Notes: generated from the sequence alone by a model not told the origin. 64,000 bases of DNA from Chionis minor (GCA_013398295.1 VZSF01002948.1:300462-364461); one strand, 5' to 3'; counted from the first letter of the stretch, positions 44,840 to 55,620 are shown. Numbers and translations are program-made.

Positions 44840-45273
44840 TTAAAGATCATCTAGTTCCAACTCCCTGCCATGGGCAGGGGCACCTCCCACTAGACCAGGT
44901 TGCTCCATCCCTAGCCTTGAACCAACTAGCCATCCAACCCAGCCTTGAACACTTCCAGGGAAGAGGCAGCCACAGCTTCCCTGGGCAACCTGTTCCAGTG
45001 CCTCACCACCCTCATGGTGAAAAATTTCTTCCTGACATCTAACATAAATGTCCCCTCTTCCAGTCTGAAGACATTACACCTTGTCCTGTCACTACATGCC
45101 CTTGTAAAAAGTCCCTCTCCAGATTTCTTGTAGTCCCCTTTCAGATACTCTCCCTGGAGTCTTCTCTTCTCCAGGCTGAACAATCCCAGCTCTCCCAGAC
45201 TGTCCTCACAGCAGAGGTGCTTGAACTCTCTGATCATCTTCGTGGCCTCCTTTGGACCCGCTCCAACAGGTCC
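44840..45273 (-). mobile_element. Outer CR1, main body
   Basis: On the minus strand the ORF2 C-terminus reads [20 protein letters not shown], then LFTRACSDRTRCNVFRLEEG, then LDVRKKFFTMRVVRHWNRLP and REAVAASSLEVFKAGLDG, a good match to avian CR1. The DNA then follows the CR1 3' untranslated region up to CTAGATGATCTTTAA, where the inner copy interrupts it. The 5' end is truncated near 45273 (GGACCTGTTGGAGCGGGTCC). A lost residue block between QGE and YLKG marks an internal deletion relative to the family. Confidence 0.93.
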
Positions 45274-46599
45274 CCTGTGTTTTGGATGAGCCCCCCAGCA
45301 GGCAGGGCCAGTCGCCCCACCATGGGCTCTGGCACTTCCCATGTTCCTGGAAGTGGGAATCCCCGGGCAGGGAGAGGTTTCAGCCATCCTTGCTGTGGAG
45401 GTCCTGGACTGCAGGAGGGAGAGGAGAGGAAAGCTCACAAGGCAGGACTGTGGTGCCAGGGACCTACCAACCACCCCCCAACATTGCGATGGCATCTAAG
45501 CCCCTCACCAGTGCCTCTTTACTCTCCTTGATGTGTTCTCTTTCCCCCATGAGGTGGGGTGTGCAGGGGGGCTGTTCAGAGAACAATAAGGCTTACTGTA
45601 GCACAGAGAGCACAACTGCCACTTTCCTTCACCCTGAGTGCCCAGGTTGTTTACTGTAATTTTGTGTACTTGTGCCTCTCTGAGAGCAAGAATCAATAAC
45701 TCCTCCTCAGCAAGCATCCCAGTGGGGCAGAAGAACTGGGGCCCACAGAGCCAGCCTGCTGGTGACCTCGTCTGGCTCATGATGAACGAACGGCATTGGG
45801 ACTGACACTTCAGGGCTGAAATGCCCTGCCCTGACTTCCAACCTGTCAGCTCCTAATTTGGCTTTGTGGTGCTTCTGAAACTTCGGAGGTGACCACAGGA
45901 GCTGGTTTGCCTTGTCCACAGCCTGAAGCTGAGACACAAAGCGACGTCTCGCTCGAGAGCAAGGGGTGTCAGTGTGCTGTGACGGGTCCAAGTGAACATC
46001 CAGCATGGTGGGTGAGCTGAAGGCAGAGGGACACGTTCATCTGTTATTGTTTCACCAAAAGCAGTGATGTACGGTGACCCAGGGTTGCCAAGACAAGGTG
46101 GTCAGTACATAAGGTCTGGTGGTATCCCCACCAGTGTTGATAGCTGCCAGAAACCTCAGGAGCCACATCTCCTTGACAGCGTACGTCTTCCTTCGTCTGG
46201 AAGTCCCTGGGGACTTGCCCCCTTTCATGCAAGAAGGCCCCCAGCCCTGGGGGAGCGCTGCCTGCCAGCTCACAAGGGTTCTGTGGCCCTGCTGTATGGA
46301 TGCCACCATGCAAATGTTGTGTTTTACAGCCACAAGCAAATCCTGCCTCGGCAATTCAGTGTCCGTGGTCTTTGTTGGAGTGGGATCCCTATCCTGGGGT
46401 GGTGCCCACCCTACCCAGCCACCTGTTTGCTGTGGGACCCCTCAGGCACGTTCCGGTCCACGACACGGAGCGGTGCGGAGTGCCGGGGCTGGGCAGTGGG
46501 CACGGAGCTGGATGCAGGAGCAGATGCAGAGAGTGGATTCGCATTGTCTCCACGGAGGCAGCTTTAAATCAGGACATTAGCGAGTGGCGGGGCTCTGGG
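45274..46599. other. Nothing recognised
   Basis: Mixed to GC-rich. Frames at 46044-46580 overlap on both strands with no domain. A perfect octamer ATGCAAAT sits alone at 46308-46315. Confidence 0.5.
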
Positions 46600-46920
46600 T
46601 GCCTGCTGATTCTCCCTCCATCCACTCTGTATTCTAACCCTAATTGTCTGCAGCAACCTGTTATTACCGCGCCTTTAACATGATAGACACAAATAGGACG
46701 CACTAATCCACTACTCTTTGGTTTAAGAGTCATTACAAAGTGCTTAATTAAGTAAGCCTCACTTAATCACAAAATGTTTGCATGCTAAACGAGTTCTTGT
46801 GAAGCACGACACTTGACATATTCTGTACAAAAATAATTACAAGCGGGAGGCCTGGTACATTGAGCCTCCGAACATTTCATTTCAGGCCTTGCCCATTCAT
46901 CACCAGGCTGGAATTAAAAG
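46600..46920. promoter_or_regulatory. Candidate developmental enhancer with NKX/homeodomain cluster
   Basis: A sharply bounded AT-rich island containing CTAACCCTAATTGTCTGC, CCTGTTATTACCGCGCC, GCACTAATCC, GGTTTAAGAGTC, GTGCTTAATTAAGTAAGC (46741-46757, with palindrome CTTAATTAAG), CTCACTTAATCAC, GACACTTGACA and AAATAATTACAAGCGGG. CACTTAA and CACTTGA fit NKX2-class sites, and TAATTA fits other homeodomains. No coding capacity. It is one of the most convincing element-like blocks, though without alignment. Confidence 0.45.
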
Positions 46921-47969
46921 GCTTTCAGCGCCGAGCCGTGCAGAACTCCCACATTCCTGCCGGCTGAGTCACTGTGCCGCGCCGATGCCGATGCCGATGG
47001 TGCCGGTCTGCTCGGGTGGCCGTCACCAGGTCGCTGCACCGCGGGCGTGTGCCGGGGCCATGGCACGGGTGCTGCTGACATCAGCTGGCGCTTGGTGGGT
47101 ATGGGCTCCGCCGGGGCACCGGGCTGGCACCGGCCTGCCAAGTGGGACCGTGGGCGATGGTTCCTGGGAAAGGACGGCAGAGTGTTGCCAGCCCTGCGGA
47201 AGCAGCGCAACGGCAGGGTCTCTGTTAGTGCCAGGGTCCCCAAGGGCGGTGTCATGGTTCCTTGGGATGTGGAGCCTGGAACAGGCATGGGGATGTTTGG
47301 TGCCTCCCTGCCCCAGAGCCTCCCCCTGAAGGCAAAGCCACCTGGCTATGTCCGTGTCCTCTGCCCCAAGGGACGGCGGCTTTCCCAAACCCTGTGCCCC
47401 TCAGCTGCACAAAAGCTGCCTGAATGGGATTGTGTCAGGAGCAGCGCGCAGACCTTTGTTGGACGTGCCAGTGCCCATTAAAATCCCTATCCCTCTCGGG
47501 ATAATTGGGAACCTTACCCAAGCCTGCCTTTTGATAGAAACCCTTTAATTACAGTTCTCTATATGCTGTAATGCCCTCAGCACCCCTTTTGTTTTCTCAC
47601 ACGCTGCTGCTCAGGTCGGAGTATTCTGAGCTCCAAAATGCACTGTGCAAAGTGCTCAAGAGCATCCCGCAGTGCCCTGGGGCCCGTGGGGACCCCTGCT
47701 GTGCCCTCCTCTTCCTAGCCGTGTTCGGGTGGCCACCTCAGCGTGAGACGTGAAAGCAAGGAGAAGAAGCGTTCATAAGGTGCTCGGGCTCTGCTGAGCG
47801 TGGGGGCTGCACAGGGATGGGGGTGGTAGCTGGAGGGTAGCAGGTCCCACCGTCCCCAGCATCCCCCAGGTGCACGAGGCTGCCACCACGTGCCATGGGC
47901 TGGCCGGAGCCAGCACAGAGCAGCTGCCTGCTGGGCTGGTGGGGACAGAGCTGCTGATGTGGGGCTGTC
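46921..47969. other. GC-rich sequence, nothing recognised
   Basis: Includes a short GATGCC trinucleotide-type repeat at about 46980-47000 and antisense-overlapping frames without domains. An AT-richer piece at 47475-47560 has no clear cluster. Confidence 0.55.
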
Positions 47970-49109
47970 ATTCGTCTTTATCTAGAAACATGTCTTTGGT
48001 GTTTATCAGGGGAAAACAAACAATTTATATTAATTAGGAGGGCACTTGCGGCTGGCCCCTTATGGCGGTATCATATCTGGGTTTTATCGCGTAGGAGAGA
48101 TCACACTGCGACTTGTCACGATGGAAAGACAACTCATTTCCAAGCAGGCGAAAAGGCATCCCAGCTTTGACATTCAGCTCAGTCTTCCTGTACTGCCAAA
48201 CACACCTTGAGGCAGAGACAAGGCTCCCATCCCTTCCCAGGGAAGGTCTCTGGTCTTCTCCCCTGCAGCCCACCTCAGAAAGGGTCCCTTTCGTTATTCC
48301 TTGGTGTCCTCTTGTTTGATGTCAGCGATGGTGTCAAAGCATTTGCCCAAACCTGGTTTACCTTTGATGGCAGATGCTGTACGTTGCTGTGAAATCCCGG
48401 TAACATTACTAGGTTTTTCAGGACTGTTTGTCACGTCAGACCACCCTGATTCATGACAGAGGTTACCTGCAGTGGTCATGTTTTGTGGTGGGCTCCTGCA
48501 CAGGATGAACTTCTCTCCCCATTTTGCTGACCCTGTCCAAGGCTACCGTCCTGCCGAGGAATCGGTGGTGACCTGCGACTGCCGGTCTCAGTTGTGCACA
48601 GGAGCTTATAGAGATGATAAATACGTGGATGACAACCCTGCTAAAATATGTAGCTTTTGGAGGGGAGTTACCAAGCCGTGATTTTCTAACAGGGGCATGA
48701 AGGGATATTTTTTCCTTATTTCTTGATGTCGCTGCCCTACTCCAACTGAGCCATGGCTTCATCTGTGTTGCCTTGTGACACCAACATGGGGTGCCACCTC
48801 TGCCTGGTCCCCAGGGTGTAGGTTGGTGGCTCCAGCATGTGCGTGGTCCCCAGCCACCCATGGGGAATGGGAGCTGTTTTGCCCTATTGCCATGGCAACC
48901 ACAGCTCCTGCACACCTCCGGCACGCGGGATGTCCCACAGGATCTATGGGCACCGAGAGACTCGGGGCCAAGGGAGTGGTGGAAGAGCACGGAAAACAGA
49001 GGGGTGCACAGCTCCTTCCCAACCCCCAGCGCCCTGGCACTTTGTGGGACTGGCTGGATTTCATCAGAGTTTTGTTTTGGAGGAAAGCTGGAAAAAAAAT
49101 TCAACAAGG
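47970..49109. other. Nothing firm; contains a palindromic X-box
   Basis: Mixed sequence. An AT-rich piece at 47970-48080 (TTTATATTAATTAGGAGG) could be regulatory. TTGCCATGGCAA at 48887-48898 is a separate feature. The cysteine-containing frame at 48472-48681 has no recognised domain. Confidence 0.5.
48887..48898. promoter_or_regulatory. Perfect palindromic RFX X-box core
   Basis: TTGCCATGGCAA is a perfect 12-bp palindrome and differs from the RFX consensus GTTGCCATGGCAAC only at the left outer base (A instead of G; the right C is present). RFX factors bind such sites as dimers, often in ciliary and neuronal genes. No open promoter context is visible here. Confidence 0.45.
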
Positions 49110-49450
49110 CTGCAGCATCCTGTGTGACATTTTCCTATCAAGTCATTTTAATTTTTAATTCTGAAACAGCTTGTATTTCAATATTTTCATTATTTATCAC
49201 ATTACGTTTTGTGTTTTGCATTGTAACTGTTGTCTTCGATATTAATTTTGCATGATAAATTATTTTGCTTGAAGTCAAAATTGAAATAAAATCCAAGCAA
49301 TTTTGTCAAAACTGAAAGATTTTAGTTAAGCTGCAGCAACGACTTCCAGTGCATTCCTCCACAGACAATTTAAAAATGTTTGTTTCTGCTCTCGTTCCAA
49401 AGAAATTTTTTGAAACTTGGAATTCGCGAAGCAAATCCGCCGGGTGACTT
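49110..49450. promoter_or_regulatory. Candidate regulatory island, very AT-rich
   Basis: Contains CATTTTAATTTTTAATTCTG, CATTATTTATCAC, GATATTAATTTTGCATG, ATAAATTATTTTGC, and an inverted repeat CAAAATTG (49276-49283) / CAATTTTG (49298-49305) with a 14-base loop. No coding capacity. It may be a conserved-type element or an AT-rich spacer. Confidence 0.33.
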
Positions 49451-49713
49451 TGATTTCCAGCTCACATGGATATGCTTTCCTGCCCTCCGCTGCGAGTGCA
49501 GGAGAGGGCTGGCAGGGGAGAGAGGAGGAGGGCGAAAGCATCAGGCGATGCTCAGGGCTGCGGCCGGCGCAGGGCTCCCAGGAGGAGCCGAGCCCCGTCT
49601 AACCTGAGCGAGCCTTGCTCTTGGATGCAGGCACTGACACAGCACCAGGAAACACATATGGTAAAAATTATTGAGCAACATTTCCAAACTTGGTCATCTT
49701 TTCTCTTACACAG
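49451..49713. other. GC-rich sequence leading to a splice-acceptor-like tract
   Basis: All frames are random-looking. The end (about 49690-49713) is TTTTCTCTTACACAG, a strong 3' splice-site-like sequence. Confidence 0.45.
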
Positions 49714-49866
49714 GCGCAGTTTGCCAAGGCACGCCGGGGGACGCTGCCTGGCTGCGGCGGCTGCGCGCCGGGGCCGGGGCGGGCGGTGGGTGCCCGCCGC
49801 AGCGCGGTGGTGTGGGATCGGTGCGTTGGGTGGCCCCGGCAAGTCCTGGAGTGGGAAAGCTGCCTG
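49714..49866 (+). other. Candidate 153-nt GC-rich exon
   Basis: Preceded by TCTTTTCTCTTACACAG and followed by CCTG|GTAAGG (donor from 49867). The interval is 153 nt, a multiple of three, CpG-rich, and open in all three frames. Phase 0 gives 51 codons starting AQFAKARRG and ending EWESCL. No family is recognised, and being open in all frames is partly a result of high GC. It could be an exon, a small CpG element, or chance. Confidence 0.22.
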
Positions 49867-49879
49867 GTAAGGATGGACA

Positions 49880-50347
49880 CTGGCGCCTGGCAGGAGCTGT
49901 AGTTATCTGTAAACTTGATCTTAAATTAGACTAATGCTTTGGCCCAAAAAGGAAGAATGATCGTTTTTTTTCCAAAACCTCGAAGCATATCAGATTGCCA
50001 TTTTCAAAATCAGATTTTGCATTTCATAGTGGCATTTATCAGCTAAGTACCGATTTGGGGGTTTGCCTTCGTTTCTGGAGGGAAGGCTTTAGGGAAGGGG
50101 CTCAGCAGCTCGAAATGCAATACGGGATTTCTATTCAGTTTCTACAAAATGTTCGGCTTGCCCCCAAGCAGCCTTTTAATTATTTGTTGCCCTAAAATTC
50201 CACATGCTTATTTTTGGCTTCATTTGCCACGACTGAAGTAAAAGCAAATCTGTGATTTGTCTGGCGTGTTCCGGGACCCGCTGGATGCCACTTGGACAGG
50301 GAGTTGGGGACACGCTCATGCCCACGCGCCCTGTCCCCCCTCCGCTG
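49880..50347. other. AT-rich sequence, possible regulatory content
   Basis: Includes CTTAAATTAGACTAATGC near 49920, GCATTTCATAGTGGC and CTTTTAATTATTTGTTGCCC. It resembles the candidate elements elsewhere, but motif density is lower. GC content rises toward the tandem repeat. Confidence 0.3.
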
Positions 50348-50428
50348 GCGTGGCGCGGGTCCTGGCAGGGAGCAGGGGGAGCGTGGCGTGGGTTCTGGCG
50401 GGGAGCAGGGGGAGCGTGGCACGGGTTT
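50348..50428. repeat. 33-bp tandem repeat, about 2.5 copies
   Basis: Copy 1 (50348-50380) and copy 2 (50381-50413) are each 33 bp, beginning GCGTGGC and ending GAGCAGGGGGA, with three substitutions between them. A partial third copy starts at 50414. The unit is a multiple of three, so it generates an 11-residue repeat in the minus-strand frame (HAPPAP motif), which I treat as an artefact. Confidence 0.93.
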
Positions 50429-50949
50429 GCGAATAGCACGCGTTTCCACCGTGTTTATTTTGTGCTCTGGGAACAGCTGTTGATTTTCTGACACTTGCCA
50501 GCTCCGCAGGATCTTCAGGGAGTCTCCTTCCCTCCCTTCCCGCTGCCCAGATTCCCCCTTCAGCTTTTGCTTTTGCTTTTTTTTCAGCTTTTTTTTTTTT
50601 TTTTTCCAGGCGACCTTCTCCTTTTTTTGCATTTCTTTTGTTCCCAGCCAGGGTGTGAAGAGGGGCTGGGAGCAGGGAGAAGGACTTTGGCACTCCAACC
50701 GTTCCCAGCTGGAAGAGCTGCCGGGGAGCCTGCCCAAGGCGGTCCAGCCTCTGCCGGCTGCAGCATCCTCCGGTCCCTGACCTCCCGGCACCGCGTGAGC
50801 ATCCTTGGGGAGCGCCGGCAGCCAGAGGACGCCCACCCTTGACCTGGCACGCTGGCAGCACATCGTGTCCCCCACGTAGGGGACAAGGATGGCTACTGCC
50901 GAGGGGCTGGCCAGATCCGTCCCTTTGCCGGCCAGCCGCGCGTTAGCCC
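50429..50949. other. T-rich then GC-rich sequence, nothing recognised
   Basis: Holds T17 at 50589-50605 and a GC-rich part at 50690-50950. Minus-strand frames translating the T run as poly-lysine are artefacts. Confidence 0.55.
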
Positions 50950-51430
50950 GCGGCGGCTCCGCGCCGGATTAGCTGGGTTAAACCGCTAATGCTGCTGCTG
51001 CGTGCAAGGCTGCTTTCAGTAAGTGGCTCCCTGTAGCTTATTTGACTCCAGGCCCAAATCTAATGTCTCAGTGGGCCTGTTACATTAAGCAGGCCCAAGT
51101 GGTAGGAGATTTAAAGCATCAAAATGAAGTGCTTTATCACTCCGTACTGTGTTCTTGGCTGCTTTCGTTGGCCTCACTTCACAGGCGCCGCAGCCTGCGA
51201 GCCGAGCCCTCTCGGCAGGCCCATTACAAATTCCACTTGTTGACGGTTGCCTTGTTGCAGGATTTAATGGTAGAATAATATTTACACAGTAAACTCCTCT
51301 GGAGGTGTTATAAACACCATAAAAAGGATTTTAGAAGCTTAATGAGCGTTAGTGAAGTCGAGACAGGATAATGTGGCAACTGTGCGCTGTAATCTGATTT
51401 GGCACCTTCTGCACAGCAGGAGTTAGTGGG
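50950..51430. promoter_or_regulatory. Candidate developmental enhancer
   Basis: Starts with a CpG-containing stretch ending CCGGATTAGCTGGGTTAAACC (GGATTA is OTX/PITX-like), then CCGCTAATGC, CTAATGTCTCAGTGGGCC, ACATTAAGCAGGCC, AAGTGGTAGG (NKX-like), GCCCATTACAAATTCC, CACTTGTTGAC, GGATTTAATGGTAG, GCTTAATGAGC and CTGTAATCTGATTTGG. Dense and varied homeodomain-type words, no coding potential. Among the better candidates. Confidence 0.42.
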
Positions 51431-51828
51431 TGGAAGAGCTTTTCAGGTTTTGCTTTTTTTTTTTTTTTTTTTTGTTTTAGTGTGTAATATGGTTTGTTTA
51501 GCACGCTGCTGAACGGGGGATGCGGAGCGAGGCTGCTGCCGGAGCGGCCGATCCAAGCACCCAGCCGGCGGTGGGGAGCACGGGCTCTGGCGTTCCCGGT
51601 ACCTTTGATCGTGACATCGCAGTCGCTTTTCATCAGACACGACAGGATCAATGACTGAGCCAGTTTGATGCTCCGTGGTGCAGCCTCGAACTTGGTCATA
51701 ATGGTAACATTAATGATCTTGGGGCATTTTGGGTGGGGGGAGCCAGGCAGCCAGCAGCTGGAGGGAATGGTGGTTTTCCCAAGGGGCGAACGGAAGGCAG
51801 GGAATGGACATGGCTTTCAGGGCTGGGA
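51431..51828. other. T20 run, otherwise nothing recognised
   Basis: T20 lies at 51454-51473. The following GC-rich sequence runs into a CR1. No processed-pseudogene signature was found beside the T run. Confidence 0.55.
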
Positions 51829-52428
51829 TCCTGGGCTGCACCAAAAGCAGCGTGGCCAGCAGGGTGAGGGAGGTGATTTTGTCCCTCTACTCTGCTGTGG
51901 TGAGACCCACCTGGAGTACTGCGTCCAGCGCTGGAGCCCCCAACATAAGAAGGACATGGACCCGTTGGAGCGGGTCCAGAGGAGGCCACGAAGATGATCA
52001 AAGGGCTGGAGCCCCTCTCCTATGAAGACACGCTGAGAGAGCTGGGGTTGTTCAGCCTGGAGAAGAGAAGGCTCTGGGGAGACCTTATAGAAGCCTTCCA
52101 GTACCTAACGGGGCTACAGGAAAGATGGGGAGGGACTCTTTACCAGGGAGTGTAATGACAGGACAAGGGGTTATGGTTTTAAACTAAAAGAGGGGAGATT
52201 TAGACTAGATATAAGGAAGAAATTTTTTACAATGAGGGTGGTGAAACACTGGCCCAGATTGCCCAGAGAGGGGGTAGATGCCGCATCCCTGAAGACAATC
52301 CAGGTCAGGTTGGATGGGGCTCTGAGCAACCTGATCTAGTCGAAGTTGTCCCTGCTTATTGCAGAGGGGTTGGACTAGCTGACCTTTAAAGGTCCCTTGC
52401 AACCCAAACTGTTCTATGATTCTATGAT
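51829..52428 (+). mobile_element. CR1 retrotransposon, 5'-truncated copy
   Basis: Starts in ORF2 (CTGGGCTGCACCAAAAGCAGCGTGGC, read as LGCTKSSVASRVREV) and continues LYSAVVRPTW. One missing C at about 51907 (GAGACCCACCTGG) shifts the frame. Later segments keep [12 protein letters not shown] and KKFFTMRVVKHW codons. It ends with TTCTATGATTCTATGA at 52412-52427, an intact terminal repeat. Typical 5'-truncated, dead copy. The intact tail suggests it is younger than the 34.3 kb fragment. Confidence 0.95.
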
Positions 52429-53299
52429 CTCCTCTGAGCATCACTGCTAACAACCCAATGTTGGGAACAAGCTCCTGCGCCTTCACATGGGACCCTCCTC
52501 CCCTGCACCCATTTGCTTGTGAACATTACTAGACACCCTGCCACAGCAAAGCCCCTCTCTAAATATGATTTTACTTTATCTCATTCTTTCTAGGAAAAAG
52601 GAAAATGCTGGAAACAAAATCAAGCCTTGCTCCTGCTGAAGCACCAACAAATGGTCAAGAGCTTAGGAGGGACATCCCAGGTCTGTTGCCAGAGGAGCAT
52701 GGCAGTGACCCCAAACCACCTCACCCATGCTGCGGTGCCATCGCAACTGTCCCAGCGGGGCAGAGGGGCTCTTGTCATGTCCTGGGCAGGCCCGGACCCC
52801 CTGGTGTATGTGGAGTGCAAGGAGGGGCAGGGGCAGCCCTGGAACAGCAGGCACAGGCTCCGCTGTCATCCCTGGCACTTGCAGGCAGCCTGCTGCAGCC
52901 GGGCATTTTCCTGTATCTTTTAATGCTAAAATTCATTTTTCCTCCTTTATCTGAGCTGAAAATGCCCTCTTCTCTATGTGTATACATATATATACATATG
53001 CACAAACACACATATGTATCTGGACTATTCTGGGATCAGTTTGCGAATCAGCCCAGTGTTTGGTTATTCATGTGCAGATATTCTCAGGCTCTATTTTGGG
53101 GAGGCAGAGGGGGGGCAGCTTCTCTGCGGGCGCCTCCCGTGCCTCTCGGTGGGCATCTCCCAGGGGAGAAAGGGACCGGCTGCTGCGCTCGGGAACCCCG
53201 AGGTGCCTGTCTGTGACCTGCGCTGGCTTCTGCTGGTGGGAAGGATGTATCTGAAAGGCAAATTGTTGGTGGGGACCTCAGCAAAGTGCTGGTTACCAA
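52429..53299. other. Nothing recognised; short TA/CA low-complexity patch
   Basis: A TATACATATA/CACACATATG low-complexity patch lies at about 52977-53020. The rest is mixed with random frames. Confidence 0.55.
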
Positions 53300-54710
53300 A
53301 GGGCATCTTACTGGATTTTGCTAAAATGATTTTTCAGAATTTTAATTCTTTTTCACTTTGAATTTTGGACATTTTTATATTTTTTAGTTTGCTGTTACAC
53401 GAATATACAAAAGATGATTTTTAAAAGCATCCATTAAAATCTATAGCATCTCTATAAAAACATGCACACTGCTGAAAATTGGTGTTTTCTTCCCCTTTAG
53501 AACACAACCCAAAGGTGAAGTGCAACATTTCAGCCCTGAAGTGAATGGTGGCTCCCTGCATGCCTCCTCTCTCTGCGCCTGGCTCTGGTTCAGCCCTGCC
53601 TGCTGGGGTCTGCTCCACGGCACAGGGCCCTCTGTCCCCTGGCTTGGAGGTAGAACCTGTCCCCTGCCACCGCGTACGCTCCGCAGGGGTTTGTGAACTT
53701 CGAGGACTTTGATTTTGACACTGGAGGAACTACCCTCGGCCTTTCCAATTTCTGAGGGACGCGCGGAGCCGTGAATCTTGAGGCTGACTTGCCAGGAGCA
53801 AAAAGCTACCTTTGGTAAATAAGCCAATATTTTCTTTCTTTCAAGGGGAAGCTGACAAAGATCAATACCAGCCTCCAAAAGACATTGCCCTCTTAAGAAT
53901 TAGCCCTTTGCAGAATCATTAATCCAGGAAGCTGTTACAGGGTGACAAGAGCATGGAGGCTCTGCCAGCTCTTGGAGGGATCACAGCAACATCCCCTTAT
54001 GCACAGAAAAACAAACCAAATGAAATCGCTGAGAAAATAGCTGCCGTGCTACGAGCTGGTTCTGCCCGAGGAGCTGATCTGACTTTAATTAAGAAAGGCT
54101 GGTTGCACTCTTGATAAGTGTCATTGAAGTTACCTGGTATTTTGCTTTCATTTGACACCAGCTGGGTGTGTGCAGGGCTGGATGGGCTGTGTGTCCCCTT
54201 GTCCCCTGTGGCATGGGATGTGGTGGAACATGCCCCGGAGCATGCGGGGACAGCCGCGCTTGCCCATCTTACCAATAAGGGCAGAGCACTAAGAAAAATC
54301 AGTAAAATTATACTGCTGGATAAAAAAAAAAAGGTGTTATTTTAGTGTTTGGCTGCTCTTAGGCATGGCCACAGCTTTCCCAAATGCTCCAGTGCTTTTT
54401 TTCTCTTCTGACCACCCTGGCATGGGATGAGTGACAAGGAATGAGCTTGAGCCCACTGGCAAGTCCACGGTGCTGAGTTAGAGTAAAAGGGACCCCGACA
54501 GTGGGATTTATTGGACTCACTAGTCTCCTGGAGGAAAAGATAGATTCCCTATCCCTTGAAATATTTAATGGCTTAATTCTGCACAAGGCACTTAGGTATA
54601 CGCTGGGATGATCGGGCACTCAGAAACAAGTGGTGAGCGCAGTACAAGACCCTAAAGAAAAAAAGGAAAGATTAAAAGGGAACAGCTGGAGAAGGAAAAA
54701 ATATTAACAA
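53300..54710. other. Mixed AT-rich sequence, nothing firm
   Basis: AT-rich at 53320-53470 (TTTTTAATTC, TTTTTAGTTTGC), 53880-54130 and 54270-54350. No convincing cluster, repeat or gene. An A11 run lies near 54322. Confidence 0.45.
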
Positions 54711-55480
54711 GTGGGCCCTTTCCCTGTCCAAGCCCTGCTACCTTATCTCTTGGAGCAGCCAGGCTGCGGATGCCCGGTGCTGGGAGGTGCCGGGGTGGCT
54801 TTGAAGGGCAGGGAGAGCCACCAGCAAGTGCCGGGGCAGACACAGCGGGAGCTGGTGCCCACTCCAGAGGCAGGCACTGCCTGGACCCCCCTGTCCAGCA
54901 GGATGGCTCCATCCCTGGGAACCGCAGGACCTGAGCTGAACTGCTTTCTCTTTGGAGGTTGTTTTGATTCGCGAGAATTAAGCCATGTCCCTTTCCTACT
55001 AACACTCATCTCCTTCTCTTTATTCAAGGAGCAGAAAACAGTAAGGGAGGAAAAAACCAGAAGAACCCAAAGCTCTGCCCACAGCCCCCGAGCTGGTGCA
55101 TGAGCATCTTCACTGCAGAGGGAAGAATCCGTGCTCTCAGGAGCCCAGCCCCATTTTTTCAGCCCCAGCCGAGCTCCCCACGAGATGGAGGAGCGTGTGC
55201 CAGAAGAAAAGCCCTACAAGCTCTCCAGCACCGCAGCGCAGGACCACATGCTACCAGCTCAGAGCTCATCCTCCAGGCAAACCTCCCGGCGAGGAGGAGC
55301 TGGTATGGCAAAACTGGGACCCCGTGAAGCCCCTGGGTGCACGGTGAAGGTGTGCAGCCTCCCCACCTCTCCCAGATGCCCCCAAGCAAGCAGGGCTGCA
55401 GAGGGCATGTCTGCTCTCACCCTACTTGGGGACATTCACCTCCCCTGACACAAGGCAGGACCACCAGCAACCAAACTTCA
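54711..55480. other. GC-rich sequence, nothing recognised
   Basis: Overlapping frames on both strands, no domain. Confidence 0.55.
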
Positions 55481-55620
55481 CGTGTTTAAAGGCAGCAGGG
55501 TTAGCCAAGCATGGTTTTCTAAACAAGGTGGGAATCTCAATTAAATCGATAGGGTGCTGTGGAATGAGTTTACACATGTGAAGGTTATCAGGGCCTGAAT
55601 TACCTGGTGCCATTGCCGAG
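55481..55620. promoter_or_regulatory. Short candidate regulatory element
   Basis: GTGTTTAAAGGCAGC, CTCAATTAAATCGATAGGG (contains ATCGAT), GAATGAGTTTACACATG and CTGAATTACCTGG lie within 140 bp. Texture fits the other candidate elements; unproven. Confidence 0.3.

Noticed and set aside
44926..45495. 189-codon minus-strand frame
   Set aside because: Its C-terminal half is the CR1 ORF2 tail and the N-terminal part is unrelated flanking DNA. It is a transposon remnant, not a host gene.
48472..48681. Cysteine-containing 69-codon frame resembling a small secreted protein
   Set aside because: No signal peptide, no family spacing of cysteines and no gene context.
51454..51473. T20 run considered as the tail of a retrocopy
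   Set aside because: No polyadenylation signal or recognisable source gene next to it.
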